64,000 bases of DNA from Ulota crispa (GCA_963920765.1 OY987243.1:11780001-11844000); one strand, 5' to 3'. Shown: positions 12,999 through 27,000, counted from the stretch's first letter. Numbers and translations: made by a program. The notes: a model not told the origin generated them from the sequence alone.

Positions 12999-13666
12999 CA
13001 TGAATATCCAAGCTGATAGAAGTGCAATATGAATCCTATTCCCTGTCAATTTTGAACAAGAAGTAGTCGCTTTTCTGGTTGTTGGCTTTTCAAACTACTT
13101 TAGTGAGGCCACTTGTCAAATAAATCAATGTGGAGACCGGAGTCATCAATAAAGACAAATGTCTATGCTACTTTGCAGTACATCAAGAAAGACTCTACAT
13201 TTTCTAGTCATTTAATAGGCCCAAATTACAAATGGCCTTTGCCATACCCAATATACTCACTGTTTATATTTACACATTGCAAACTTAGCGTTCATGCATG
13301 ATTGGAGGACAGAAATTTAGTCCATGGGGAAGATTCCAAGTTCCTGTCCGGGATGACTTCCAAGGAACCTTATCACGCATGTAGCAATTGAAACGTATAA
13401 ATTACAAATAGTAACTTTTTGAGTTTGTCATAGTCCTGAATGCATAAGCACTTCCTACAATAAAAAAAACTACGTAGTATTCTCGGATGAAAAATTCATA
13501 CTACTACTTGAATGCAAACTACTGCTACTATCCCTGCCACTGTCATCTCTAAGCAATGCGTTGCGGTGCAAGTTACGGCTTTCACCCAAATGCAATTGCT
13601 TGGGTCGATGTCAAGAAGGACTTGCAACTGAATCTTCATTGCCCAATACCTTGTTGATGTCGTCTC

Positions 13667-13972
13667 CTCTCCCTTTGCTACAGTGAGTATCCTCAGCTTC
13701 TGGGGTCCTATGCTGAACAATCGGTTCTTCAATTTGGGTGGCCAAGGCAGCATGGCAACCTCCTCAAACACATTGGCTTCCTAGCTCTTCTCTCCCTCTT
13801 CCACGCATGTTTTGTCCTGCACCCCTCCTATTGGCATCTTCCAATCCCCTCTCACATCTACCTCATCCTTGTCTCAATACTTGCTTCAATTGGACGTTTC
13901 TTCCCAAAGAAGATGCCAACAATGGATCCTCTCCCAGCTCTTGCTCATGTCATAACCTTCTATAGTCTTTAG
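13667..13972 (+). CDS. Unidentified ORF with two hydrophobic segments inside the CACTA element
   Basis: An open frame of about 100 codons without a clear start methionine. Residues around HIGFLALLSLFHACF and IYLILVSILASIG could be two membrane helices separated by a short proline-containing loop. Upstream the frame is limited by TGA. It lies on the strand opposite TNP2, just beyond the TNP2 stop. The spacing of the two hydrophobic segments is vaguely like EMC5-type small membrane proteins, but no diagnostic residue proves this. It could be a captured host fragment or chance. Confidence 0.2.
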   Translation, partial: LSLCYSEYPQLLGSYAEQSVLQFGWPRQHGNLLKHIGFLALLSLFHACFVLHPSYWHLPIPSHIYLILVSILASIGRFFPKKMPTMDPLPALAHVITFYSL

Positions 13973-14036
13973 TTTGCCCCATACCAAACAAGGTGCTGTC
14001 GTGTGCTTCCTCAGTATTTGGCAAGACACGCCTTCC

Positions 14037-14551
14037 TTATATCTCCTTTCTCAAAACGACCTTCCACCTTGGTTCATCTTCTGTGTGTGAAAAAAACACT
14101 GGTTCAACCTGTATGGAAAAGGCAAAGCTATCACAAGAAAACCCATGTCTTTGTTTGTAATTTGCAAGTGTAAATCCCCATTTGCCCCTTTTCATTGTCG
14201 CATTCTCTCCAACATAGTTTGCCTTCACAAAGTCACAAACTAACACAACCAAGGAATTCCGTCTATAATCTAGTTCCACAATTTCTTCAATGTGCCCTAC
14301 ATATTCAACATTTGCATTAACTTGACTATTGTCACGTCGTCCATTCTTGCAAACTTGTCTAAACGTGATTGCAACACCACTATCTGCCATCCTTAGTTTC
14401 CTTTCAGCGCTTATAACCCGATAGTGATTACCATATGCGCACATGGACTTGTAAGATGTACCAGTTTCTTTTGGTCCCATGACCGTGTCCCACACATTCG
14501 ATGCCATGGTAACTCCTTCTTGTTCCTCCCGCCTGGCCTCACTTTGAGCCC
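14037..14551 (-). pseudogene. TNP2 last exon, DUF4216 domain
   Basis: The reading frame is open from about 14551 and ends just inside 14037. It shows the DUF4216 blocks in order: YGNHYRV followed by ADSGV, YVGHIEEIVELDY, VVLVCDFV, and near the end VFFSHTEDEPRWKVVL. This small domain closes most plant TNP2 proteins. The upstream acceptor was not pinned down. The 14.6-16.4 kb stretch before it is probably a long intron; it holds no other convincing coding. Confidence 0.85.
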
Positions 14552-16439
14552 ATTATCCAAAATTTGGTAGCACATGGAGATCTGTCGGAAAAGTGAAATA
14601 GGCTCTTCTACCTCGCCGTTGGTGCAGTCTCCAAAATACATCCTACTTCCTTTCCCTCTCATATGTGGCTTGCTCATATCGACTTCACACATAAAGACAG
14701 AAAAACAATTGTGAATTGGATACTAGAAACATGGTCATTTATGCAAAATGGTTATTAGAGCAATCTATGTACACAAAAATCCTTGTTCTCTCGCTAAAAG
14801 CATTGGAGTACATACTGTCAAAAGGGTCAAGAGTTGCAAATCTCAAATGATTGGATTTATGACAAAGAAGATCCCACCTTTGACACATGTACCTCATGAG
14901 CCATAAAATAACCAAACAAATACTCCCTCATCGTACCTTTGACAACCTCAAACACTACATACTCTCAAGCATCATCTAACAACCTTACTACAATTTTCAT
15001 CACAACCAAAGTAATCAAACAACATGAATACGTAATACATAGAAGAAGACGTGGTCATTCCCTGCTTACTAAAATCTTGTCACACCGCTATAGACATCTA
15101 CGTCAACACATACACTGACGTCATGACAAAGTGTACTCATCTGTACGCAGAGCCTTCACATTTTGATGCCACAGAGTTCACCCTTTTCTCCATTCAGATG
15201 ACATCTGCTCTCACTAAGTCATTCACAACGGTTTTTGAACCATGCCACAAATTTCACGATCAAACAACAAATTCCCCTCTTCCGAGTGTCAGTCTTACAT
15301 ACTTTTATAGTTTTAGATAACATTTGAGGTCTGCATTTGGCATTAATTCATTTGCAACAAAAATAAGACTTCACCATTTTGTGATAAGAAAAGAATGAAT
15401 TACCACATTTGATGACATGCTGTTTATTTCATATAAAGATATTCCTCTGAAATTTCCTAAATATCAAGATTATCTTTGAATAAGTCCCTTAGGTACAAAT
15501 TTATTACTTGCATTTTAGGAATCCATTCCCTTAATAAGACATATTTCCACCATCTTCACTCTTGCACATTCATTTTGCAGTTTTTACCACTCTGCACTTG
15601 TACTGTAGTAGTCCTTAAATAGTTTACCTTGGATCAAATAGGACGGAATCATTGCTTCCTAACTAAGACAACTAGGTGAAAACAGAGTTCCATAGTCTAG
15701 ATTTTGTAAACAGGGGAACCCCTCTTTCCCTCTTTAATATTAAGCACAAAATTATCCACAGACACAGATTTCATGCATTCTTATGTTAAAATTAACTTAA
15801 TTACTGAGAGCTTCCTGTCTTCTCTTGTTTCTCAAAATGTTATTGTAGTTTGACAAAAACTTGAAACTCTTCAATACATATAACTAAACCAATTCCTGGA
15901 ATTATAAAGGCTTTCAATAAGACGTTGACCTTCCATTCAATACTTTAGTTCAATGCCTAACCCCAACAATCCATCACTATGTAGGACAATGAGAATCCAG
16001 TGTATAATATCACTGTCACAACTGCTTAAGAGTAATTTAATAAAGGTCATTACTACTTCATATTACACTACACCTGTTACATAATTCCATATCAAATGTA
16101 CTATTCCAATAATTGATATTCTATGATATTGTGTACTCTCTGACTTAATGAGCATTGCTTAAACAGATGTACACTTTAATTTCATATTGCATTTTTTATT
16201 TCTAAAGCAATTCATAACATCAGATCCACTTCCTCATTACGTACTATGAAAATGGCACAATCCTTTCAATTTTTGAAATCGGGATTTCTGTCATCCTTCT
16301 CTACCATGACCACAAACAATGTAATTCTGCACATACGCATTGACACTGACCATCAAGAAGGCAATATTGCAACAGTTTGTGCAAAAGGGCATAAGATGAA
16401 ATTGCAAATAATTTCAATAAGAAAATTTTTGATGCTTAC
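14552..16439 (-). other. Probable intron of TNP2
   Basis: The DUF4218 exon ends at a clean donor (GATG|GTAAGC, minus strand, exon end at 16440). The next recognisable coding is the DUF4216 exon at about 14551. Nothing between resembles a known domain, and the ORFs seen here on the plus strand look random. Confidence 0.5.
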
Positions 16440-17337
16440 CATCGATATTCCTCCATGTGCACAGTATTATCTAGCACAAAATTGTGAATCATAACTTGGA
16501 ACTCAGGGCTCATCTTCCGCTCCCTTTTTCCAACCTCCTCCATTTTCTCATTATACATAGCTGATTCTTCACAATTGTTCCATGCCCTCTTCTGCATGGG
16601 TGTGTACTCTGACATGTATTCACTTAGGAATCCTATGGATTTGTCTCTTGAATAAAATATGCCATGCTGCCCTTGGGTTTGGCTTTGTTTTTCACGTACC
16701 CCTTGAGAACTTTCATAAATTGTTCAAAGGGGTACATCCACCTAGAGTGCACTGGACCACAAATAAACACTTCTTGCACCAAGTGAACAAGTAGATGCAT
16801 CATCATAACAAAAACCGAGGGTGGGAATTCCTTTTCCAAGGCACAAACAATTTCAGCAGCTTCTTTCAGCATAGCCTCTCTTTGGTCCACAACTACTACC
16901 TTAGAACATAGTTTATGAAACAACCTTCCTACTTGCATCACGGCACCAATAACAAATGCTTTTCCAATTCTTCTTAAACACAAAGGCATTATTGATTGCA
17001 TAAGAATGTGGTAATTATGTGTTTTCAAATCCCTTAGCTTGCCATCTTGAATTTTTCCTCCCAACGGGGTGACATAATTTGAAGGAAATTTTATTTTCCC
17101 CAACGTCTTCATGAATTGCTCTTGCTCACGTTTTGTTAAAACATAAGGAGCATTAGGCATGAAGAATGTTCCATCCCTCGGATTAGGTTGCAAGTGCAGA
17201 TGGTGACGGATGTTGCAAACGCGCAAATCCTCCTTGGACTTCACTCTATTTGTTTCTCCAAACAAAGTGCAAAGAATGTTTTCACAAACATTCTTCTCAC
17301 AATGCATAACGTCTAGAGTATGCCGGATAGGGAGTAC
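16440..17337 (-). pseudogene. TNP2 exon with DUF4218 domain
   Basis: The exon starts directly after an acceptor (cttgtag) with PIRHTLDVMHCEKNVCENI, the junction motif that links TNP2 core to DUF4218. DUF4218 blocks follow: LKTHNYHILMQ-like HNYHILMQSIMPL, LFHKLCSKV, LEKEFPPSVFVMMMHLLVHL and GPVHSRWMYPFEQFMK ending GYVKNKAKPKGS. Then one base is gained or lost near 16640. The next frame continues IGFLSEYMSEY and later MIHNFVLDN, the expected 'AHRYVLFN' position. A good donor ends the exon at 16440. Confidence 0.85.
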
Positions 17338-17999
17338 CTACAAGACAAGAATATAGCACTGGTTATTACCATTTAAGAATATTCTCTCAAACGAAGTTAA
17401 ACACAATTTTTGCACTAGTAATTCAATACTATTACTTGACTTATGCATGTTCACAATACATTCTGTGACTTACTTAGGTTTGAAGGACAAATTGGTACTA
17501 AGAACTTAGTTTCCTATTCCTAAATTCTTATGCCTAGTAAAGTAACCTCAGAAAATGTAGACGCAGTTACTTGACTTTCTCAAACAATGCGTGAACTGGC
17601 AAGGACTGATGTCATACTGGGTTAGCTCTAGAATTCAAATACATATCCCATTTTTTTCATTCAGGGTAAAGGCAATGATTTTCTTGTACGCCCTTTCAGA
17701 CAAAAACCTACATTTGTTCAGTTTAGGTGATCAACACGTTCATTAGTCAATTTTTTGTACTCCTCATTTCAAACTCTGGATTTGATTACTCTTACCTCTA
17801 TTGATTTTGAATATATTATTCTTACAATCGTTAATATTCACAAACTGTTTTTGAAAAAGATTTGACAATGAATGCATACTTGTGAACTTCGACATACCAA
17901 ATTGCATTCAAAGGTACCATGAGTAAGTATTGAAAACTAGATTAAAAGAATGTAGACACCAATACTAGATGATAGGTACGGTGTAATGAAGGAACTCAC
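17338..17999 (-). other. Intron in TNP2 between core and DUF4218
   Basis: On the minus strand the upstream exon ends ...CTATTGGCTA followed by GTGAGT, and the intron ends ttgtcttgtag before GTACTCCC. Joining these restores the conserved spacing of five residues between LPYW and RHTLDVMH in phase 0, which is strong internal support for a 662-bp intron. Confidence 0.8.
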
Positions 18000-19330
18000 T
18001 AGCCAATAGGGTAGTTTGTAGAAAACGCTAACCTGTTTGACACTAGTGCACTTCACAAGATCACCATTGGCGTTGGCTTGTCCACCGCACCTCAAGTACG
18101 ACTCACGCCAAGCACTGTGTTGACTTATAGTAAGTCCAGATTGATGTGGAGGTGGCTCATCATGATTTACAAGACCATTGAAAGCCAAACGAGCAGACCT
18201 CCAATTGTGATTCCGAGGAAGGAATCTTTGATTTCCAAGGTACACTGTCTTCTCTGCTTCCTTTGAAAATTCAGCAAAAGTTAACTCCCCGCAGATGGGA
18301 CAGCCAACATTTCCCTTTCTAGCTTGCCTTGAAATGAGGGTGTAGGCGGGAAAGTCATTCACCATCCACATCAGCATACCCCAAAGCTTGAAATTCCTTC
18401 CTAGTCCAATTGGCTGCAACATGTCAATTGCAGATACTCCAACCCCTAATTGCTTAAGTTCTCGGATTAATGGTTGCATGTACACGTTGATAGTTTCATC
18501 AGTTGGCAAAGACAGGCCCGGTGAAATCATAGTTAGTGATATAAAAAATTTCTTCGTCACTAGATATGAAGGTAGATTATAAAAAACCGTCATGATTGGC
18601 CACACCAAATTTTTGGAGGATTGTAAACTGTGGGGATTAACTCCATCAAGAGACAATCCCATTCGAATGTTGCGGTCATCTCTACTGAAGGTAGGAAAGT
18701 GATCTATAATGAACTTCCACTGCTGAGAATCTGCAACAGATCTCATCTTCCCATCTACAGATTTATTGCTTCCATGCCACCAACGAAGTTTTGCTAATTG
18801 GGGACAACAAAACAATCTCTGCAACCATTTTACTAAGGAAAAGTACCGCATGACTCTAGAAAGAACTGATAGAGACCCATCTATATATCTAGATTTAAGA
18901 CACATTGGACACTATTGTAAATGAGTCTTCTCCTGCCAATACAAGGTTTTACCACATGGACAATAATGTATGCTTTCATGAGCCAACCCTATCTTGGCTA
19001 ACATTGATTTTAGTTGGTAAGAGTTTTAGGAGCATTTATTTTGACTCGGTAGAACATCTTCCCTCAAAAAGGCCAGCAACTCATCCAAACAGCTATGGCT
19101 AACTAAGAATAGAGTAGAAATTGACATGAGGAGTATATTGAATTGTAGGCAGTTCATACTTGATCCTGGGTACAAGGGTTGTGTTGCATCTACAGCAAGG
19201 ACTCCAATAATGAGGTATTGTCGACCTCCTCTGCTGCTGATGACAAATCCTTGAAATCCACTATAATTTCTTCCTCGTGCTGGACTTGGTTGTGAATTTG
19301 ATCAGCTCTGGCAAAGTAGTCTTGCGCCAT
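18000..19330 (-). pseudogene. TNP2 N-terminal and catalytic core exon
   Basis: From right to left: an MAQDYFARADQIH segment at 19330, a frameshift, the PLYPG block (about 19170), DELLAFLREDVLP, a stop, SYQLKSMLAKIGLAHE, the CPCG/CPMC finger with a second stop between its halves, and then an open frame from 18905. This frame carries WKFIIDHFPTFSRDDRN, the SLDGVNP motif containing a conserved catalytic-region aspartate, NDFPAYTLIS, and FLPRNHNWRSARLAFNG. It ends FYKLPYW at the donor at 18000. Two stops and one frameshift lie upstream of the open part. Confidence 0.85.
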
Positions 19331-19590
19331 TTACTCGACGTCCACAATTGTATGGTGATGCATACCTCCTGAATCATAACTTTCGACACCAATAAATGCA
19401 TCTGGGACTAACATATTTTGATGTTCACTTGAAACATCCTCGTTGTTTTCTGATAAATCATCCGCCTCATTATGTATGTCTTTTGCTCCACCTGCAGAAC
19501 GTCCATGGCCAGTTGTGGTTTGTAGTTTGGCGTGATTCAAATTGGTACCTTGTGTCTGCAAATCATAGCCAAAATACAATAAGTGCATGT

Positions 19591-22500
19591 CCTAAGTGTC
19601 AATGTTCTGTGTATCACTAGACCTATAATGTTTACACTAAATTTAGGTATATTATTCATCGTGTCAGTACAAATGAGTTGTTGGTAATATGACCATATCT
19701 TGAGCAATGCCGATGACCTCATTTAAAGGAGCATTGAAAGGTGTAATTGTGAACAATTCTACAGGATCACGTGGTTTGTGCTACAAAAGTAGTCTCGACA
19801 CAATACAATCAAAACTGCAAACGCACTGATAATGTCACGCCCCCATGTAGATTAGCCATAAGAAAGCAAATTATTTGTATAAGCTGGGACAACAACAATT
19901 GGGAAATACTCTTAGCATTTATGTAACAAAAACATTGTGACTTAATCGTGACCGTCTATTACTGCCATACTGTTTTGTCATTCAATTTTATGACATAAGA
20001 GTAATGTATGTAAAAAATAAAGCTATATTCACTACTGAACAACTGCAGCTGCAGTTGTTCAATAAGAAGTAGGGGTTCCAGTAGATTCTCTTTAATGCAA
20101 ATAGTAATACAAGAGACGTAAAGTAATAAAGGTAATACATCACGTTCTTCAGTAACTTCATGTCCAATATTCATTTTAGCATTTGATTAGGTCAAGATGG
20201 TGTAAGCCCAAAACAATCTCCAAAAACTTTTGAATTTCATATGTAGTTAACCCCTTAAAGATGAGAAGATGTGAACAACAAATACCATTTGTCATTGCCA
20301 GTACATGCTTCCTATTGAATTTTAAGCCATGACTAAAAATATAGTTAAGTGAAGGGAGAATCTGAAGGAAAAGCTTACCAGAATAGGATTGCGCAATATT
20401 ATGTCTCTACCGTAAATTCGATGATGACGTTGCACCATGTTTATTGACTGTGTCTTAAAATCATGGCATGTACTGCAACCACATGGATATCAATCCAGAC
20501 CTTGCTCAATAGCAACCTCTCTCCCAATATGATAAGCTTGGTAAAGATCATTGGAATCCATATTGGACTTTCCGGTGGTGACACCATGATAGACAATGTG
20601 TTTAATCATGCATACAGATGCAAACTACACTATTTGTTACACAGTTGTAAACATAAATCGTTTAATATGTGACATTGCTAAGCATTTGACATGTGGTTGT
20701 TACTAGAGGTGTACATGTTGTTAACAATAGTCAGTACTGCTGGTGGATATGCATGAATGAATTACGTCATACAATTTAAGAGTGTCAATACATTTAAACA
20801 TAGCATTTGAAAAGTTATTAATGGAAAACATTCATATACATGAGCATGTTCATGTAATACCACAGAATTGGAGATGACCTGACCATTGTAACTGCAAACA
20901 ACGGGCACAAAATGTGGAAATATTCATTTTAAAATAGGAAAATTACGCATCTGCACCTGTCGTAATTGTTGTACACTCTGAATTTGTATGTTGGAAGGGG
21001 AAATGTTGCGGTTGGTGGACAGATAGTTGCCCTGCTTGACAAAAACAGCACAACGATTATTAGGCCCTAAAACATTGAATTATACAAAGGCGTACACCAT
21101 GAATTTTTATTTAGGGTTACATGTAACTGAAGATTTATGTATTAGTATGGTTAGTATCATTCTCCAAACTGTTGATGTCATTGCTCAATGAATAACCAAA
21201 ATAAAAAACAACATTCAATTGCATGATGTATTCACTTATTGTATGCATTGGGACTTTTGAAAACGACTTCAACACAAGGTTCAAGGGTATGAGGGAGCAT
21301 TGGAAAAACGTGTCTACAATTACAATCTTCTGTATGCAGAAATACCAAAACACAAAACCTACTCCGCAAATTACAAAAACAAGTCAAAGTATTGACAACA
21401 TCAAATAACGACTTTTTTAAACCCTAAACTGATAATCACTTTCCCTTTCTCAGAGGAGAGTAGATTTGAACAGTTCCAAATACTTTTGAAACTAAAATTT
21501 CCTCCACAAACCTTGTCCACATAATCTTTCTACTTGTTTTGCAGGGCATTAAATGATTGTACAATTTATAAGACAAATAGTGTGCATAAACTTGCTTGTG
21601 CAGAAGTTACGTAATGCGATCTTTGACCAAAACTATAGAGCGTCTCTCATCTTTCTCTTACATGCGGTCATTCAACAGTCGAGCAAAATTGTTGTGCGTT
21701 TCCCCGCTGTACAAAGTCTCCTGAATTTTGGAATTAGGGTACTGTACATTGATAAATTGTAATGTTGTGGCGCTTTCAAGATTTTGCACCCGTGAACACA
21801 AATGTGAGGCACTGCAAGAAATTTCCTTCAGCGCCTTAGCGCAATATAGTTCTAAGTTTTGCAACGAGTAACGTAAATAAATATATTGTATTTCTATTCC
21901 TATGAGCTACTTTGTTTCTAATTCCATTGATGCCTTGGTTACAATCTAACCTTTTTGTCGCGTTGCACGTCAAACTACAAAGGTGCTCCCCACTCAGAGT
22001 AATTATGGAAATCATGTAATATTGGGAAAGAAGCAAGTGGTGGACGGAAAAAGGTAAAGAGGTATGTAGAATAGGGATGAGCCATTTCTAATTCTGAAAA
22101 ATGGATGGATGACGTCCACGCCAGTTGTCCAAAGTAATGGATGAAAAGGCAGATTTTTGAGAGAAATCATCACATTTGTAAATCTCCTGGGAAAGAGGTG
22201 CATCACTAAGAGGTCAATTCTATTTATGTCAAGATGTCACGGATTGACAGCCGCCATCTTAGCCTAACTTGAGAGCTCATTAATTGAGATGCTCATACCC
22301 ATCGTTTTGGTTTCCTTGACGGTGCTTCTTTTTGCTCTGAGTATTTGAGGGGAATAACAAGAAGCCATGGCGGTGTCGAACTTGTGAAATTCAAGGTCAT
22401 GAGCTTTGCTTACCATAAGCGCGGCTGCTGCAGGTATGCTACTCCAGTAACCCATTTTCTTCACAAGGCACATATTACTTCCTATACAAAAACGTGAGAA

Positions 22501-24077
22501 TTCTCTGAAACAAAAGGCGGAACTTGAAGTAAAATGCGACTCTAAGTGGAAGTTGCTGGACTTGCCGACTTCCAAAGAGATTGACAATGTGTTGTAGTTG
22601 TCAAGGAGTGATGATTGATTAGGTATGTCATGTTCCAGTTGACTAAAGTATGTGTACTCCATATTTTCACGGATGTCACCTCTCATATACGCATGCAATT
22701 GTCAGACTGATGTAAGGCACGTAAAATATACTAGTGCCGCTTGGAAGACTTAGGGGGTTGGTATCATGAAATCACAAACACCCCATACATAGTTTCCGAA
22801 ACATAACATGCTTGACCTGTAAAATTTCATAACTTAGGGATGGTGGAATTTTATAAGCAACAGAGCTCCTTTTCAAATAGAGTACACTAAGTTTTTTTTT
22901 GTAGAGAGCAAGAGACATTTCCATTGAGTAAGGAGAGGGTATTACTTTGTGCTCAATGTGGATGACAATGTTTATAATTGGGGAGCTCTGATGCTTGCGA
23001 CCTCAAATGTTGTCAGACATGTTTTATTATTGCAAAAGTCATTGGGTATGAGGAACTGCTGAAGACAGTATTCATTTGTTGGATGCATTGAAAGAATACG
23101 ATCAATTGAAGTTTAGCTCAACTATATTGTTCATTGATGTGTAGGCGTCTTCATTGATCTAATGCTGCAAATTTTGAGGGAGTAGAAAAGGAAGAGCTAC
23201 TAAGCGGGTATGTGTTACTTACCAATTTTCTTTGCTTAATTTTTTTGTACAACGTTCACTACTTTCTTATTTTTGTGAAGTGTCACACTATTGTCATGGT
23301 GTTTCTATGATTCAACAATCAAATATATGTTTGATGTTCCTTTGGGAAAAATTCAGAGCTTGATGAATGACCAATGTTTGAACATGTGAATGTTAGTTAC
23401 AGCATATGTTTTACTTAAAATTGAAATGAGCAATGTGAAGACATCTAGAATTATGAAATGGAGAGTATTATTTATAAAACTTGTTATGAAGGAACGTGCA
23501 GTGTGATTGGAAGTACAACTAAAAGTATGTGCTACTAATTATTACCATAAACAGGCAGAGGAAGATACAAATGATATGTGGAATTGAATATAAGAAGAAG
23601 TCAGTGAATGTCCCAATTGGATTGGGGAATGGAAGCATTGCTAAAACATCTATTAGAGAGGACTAAATAAGACGACCAATTTTTGGAATTTTAGTGAATA
23701 ATATAGAGTGGATGACGCACGTACATTAACTGTCAAAAATTGTCCTCTAGAATGTTTAAAAGATGCTGACATTGGTGAATAAAGGTACCAGTCTATCATG
23801 GGAATGCCAACGTCTCACAGAAACAAAAGTGTGAAAATACCCGTCAGAAGTATTCATTGAGTCAATTTTGTCATGCCGCTTCCATCCCTTGTATATCTGT
23901 GATGTACTCACCAGTGAAGTGTAAAATGAGTTATTTATTGTCATGTTGAAAATCCAGTGTTACATAGTTTGCAGAAGATGTGGATGACCTGCTATATGTA
24001 TCCTTATGTAGTACCTACTGAACTTCTCACATGCGTGGAATTGAATTCATGGAATAGTATAGAGTTTAACGCTTAAA
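19591..24077. other. Spacer between divergent CACTA genes
   Basis: About 4.5 kb between the start region of TNP2 (minus) and the first exon of the second gene (plus). It could hold the promoters or additional non-coding exons of both. A 144-codon minus-strand ORF (22264-22698) is present, but its sequence resembles nothing I know and it may be chance. No terminal repeats were noticed here. Confidence 0.4.
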
Positions 24078-27000
24078 ATGGGTCCAAACGGGAATGGACG
24101 TAAGATGACAGAAACCTTTGTTCCTTGGGGAGAACGTCCACCTAGACTTCCATTGTTTGGACGTTCCGTTGGAAGACCAAGCATGTTGTCGTCCAGAACG
24201 ACTACTATTAGCCAACAGAGATGAACTACAAATGATGCACGTCTGTCACAGGTGCAACAACAAATGGGTCCAGTAACCAACAGTACTTGTCCTTTGAGCA
24301 ACCATGATCCGTAAGCCATAAGTGGAAGGACAATGCAAAATCAAGGAGGGGTTCATGTATCATGTGTTGGTATGTACCCATTTGGAACTTCGTGTCTTGA
24401 ATGACTTGTTATATTATTGATTATAGATGTATTGGTGAAATAATGAAGTTGGTTGTGCAATGTAATCATGTCTAAGAACTCTTCTAGTACATGGAATTTT
24501 AATTTACGCTCTGAGGGAGTTGATGTGAGTAAAGGAATACTGCATGCACATCCTTATTGATTGAGGGGTGAATGACTCTTATTAACAGAATAATATGTTG
24601 CTTGTGTTCTCATTATAAAGGGACAAAGTGGTAATTCTGTGTCTAACAGTGGTATTGACAACAACGATGAAGAACTACATTGTTAGTACGTATTGTTAAA
24701 GTTGGTGGAAATATGTGTTGCCGCTGTGGCCTTCACATTTTGTTTTTAATGATGGAACAGGTACCGAGTATTGGGGAACGCAAAGGCAGTCCAGTTTCTT
24801 GTTTTCACATATGATAATGTTTTGATGAATATTCCATGTTCTTCTAGAGACATAGTACAGCATTATGAAGTTGTACTACTCTTTACAATAATACTATGCA
24901 TGGAATATGAGAGTTTTGATTTGTTCTAATGTAGACATTAAAACTTTGGGAAATAGGGAATAAGTAAGACTTGAATGCCTTCAGAGAAGATAAAAGGAAG
25001 TAGTTCCAGCGCTTCAAGTGGAAACACTATGTTTTTTGCGAGTTATTATTGAATTTCATAATAGCGCAGAGTATGACTGATGTAAAGTTCTCATTTGGTA
25101 CGTACAAGCATGCTACACCCACCGGTTAGAAATCTCGGCATTGTTCACTCCTCTCAGAGGCAAAGGCTGCGTGATTTCTCGTCTCCAATGCAGATTGGTA
25201 GAGCAGCGCTTAGTCCTGACCAAGAAGTCCTCTTATTTAACACATCATCTATATCAAATGGTGGTCAGCCGCCTATTCTTTGTCCATATACGCAACCAGT
25301 TGAGAGGCAAGCATTACAAAAAAATCAACTTGTACTTGATGAAATTGATCATACCGGAGGACCATGCCTATTTTTCAGAGGTTTGGGTAGTCAAGACCCT
25401 GGTGATGGTAATATATGGCAAGATACTTTTGCGGATCTCAAGGACCTTTGCCAGGTGAGTTAAACCACAATGTGCTATGAATGTCATAATGTAAGTGATT
25501 GTAAATGTCATGTAGAAATTATAATGCGTGGACGCTGTTAATGTATGAAATATTCATGTGTCATTCAGAAGGAGTCTTTGTTGCTATGAATTCTATGAAT
25601 AGTTGGCAGGAATAGTGTTGTTATAATTTGACAATTTTTGCACTGTACTAAGTGTCAAGCTTGTAGAATGTGCATTGTACTCAACTCCCCCGAGTATATG
25701 TGAGTGCTTGGTCTGAGTATCATTTGCCTTTGTTGAAACAAAAGTTCAAATGGAGAAGGTTCATGTACTCATGTCAATGTGTAACCCAGTAGTGGAAGTA
25801 TGAGATTCACCTAAACAATCTGAACTTCTTGGTAATCATGAACAGTAAGACCTTCTAGAACATCGCGTTTCTCTAGAGAAGAAGACTTATTAAATCTATT
25901 GTATTATCCCAATGATGTCTAAATAGTAATGATACGTGAAATAGGTAATACAAGTTTGACCTTCATTACTGGGGATACAAAAAACAATACCAGTAAGGGA
26001 TTGAAATCCAACTTATGTGTACATAGCTATGCATTTGAGAAGGATGTGAAAATACCATGACATATTCAGTAATTTTAGTTAATTGTGAATCAGCGTCATG
26101 GCAACTGTAAATCATGTAGTTTCTGAAATCATGGAACTAAATTACTCATGATTGGGACTATTTGGGATGTAGTTGCCTATCCCCAAGTACATCCCTGGCA
26201 CAGCTGATCCAGCGCATGCTCAATTCTTTGACGACAGAGAAAACGTCGAGTACAATGATGACGCTAGTGACCGGGAAGACACTTACGACAATGATGAAGA
26301 GGGCACATGATTTGACCTTAACAGTTTAGCCGTTGACAACGGAATTGAGTACAACTCATTTGACAGAAATGAAAACGACAAACGCAAGATCAGGCGTCAT
26401 AATCAGGCATTTAGGGCTTGTGAGAGGGCCAGGCATTTTTGGGAGGGACTGCTGCAGAACATCATGAAGGTGAACAAGTATACAAAGAAACCACGCGGTT
26501 ATGGCATTGGCCCCTGGTGGAGAGAGCTGCAGCTTTTGTCTTGCAAGTTGGATCCTACGATTGGGAGCATCAATCAGCAGCCCTTTCATGAGGTAGATCA
26601 GATTGCACAATGGATCCAACATACATGGGAATACACAAATCCAATTCTTCCCAAGGTTGTCAAGGATGTCATTGCCAGAGAAGTTGTTTGGCGACGCTTA
26701 GAATTGAAGGATAAAATTGAAGCAGGAGAAGACAAACCTCATGATGTTTCTGGTTGTATATGGGATATTCTTTCAAGGGATTTAGAGAATCCAGCATCAA
26801 AGAAGAAATTAGTTGACTGTAGTAGGGCCAACTCTATGCCCCATAATGTGGGCAGGACTAGACCTTCGGGAGAGTACGATGTTGTGAATAGGCTGAGAAG
26901 CAAGCTTGGGAGAAACCCTAATTTACAAAAGGTAAACTTTGAAATGGCTCGTAACAAAGGATATGCAAGTAAATCGAAGAGGGCAAGGAACACGGACAAA

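Larger units (their letters stand above)
14037..19590 (-). pseudogene. CACTA transposase TNP2, multi-exon and broken
   Basis: This encodes the catalytic transposase of a plant CACTA element, read from right to left. An acidic N-terminal region (19588-19090) leads into a PLYPG block and DELLAFLREDVLP. A zinc-finger-like stretch IHYCPCGKTLYW and CPMC follows at about 18990-18890. The TNP2 core (18890-18000) contains RNIRMGLSLDGVNP, FYNLPSYL, YMQPLIRELKQL, MVNDFPAYTLISR and CPICG. DUF4218 starts at 17337 and DUF4216 lies at 14037-14551. Lesions: an in-frame stop between LPSQN and SYQLK, another between the two CPxC halves, a frameshift just before the PLYPG block, and a frameshift near 16640. 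At least one intron (17999-17338) has good splice sites. Domain order and length fit the family, and the breaks make it non-functional as read. Confidence 0.9.

Noticed and set aside
22264-22698. 144-codon minus-strand ORF
   Set aside because: No recognisable motif, no splice support, and it lies in the spacer between the CACTA genes.
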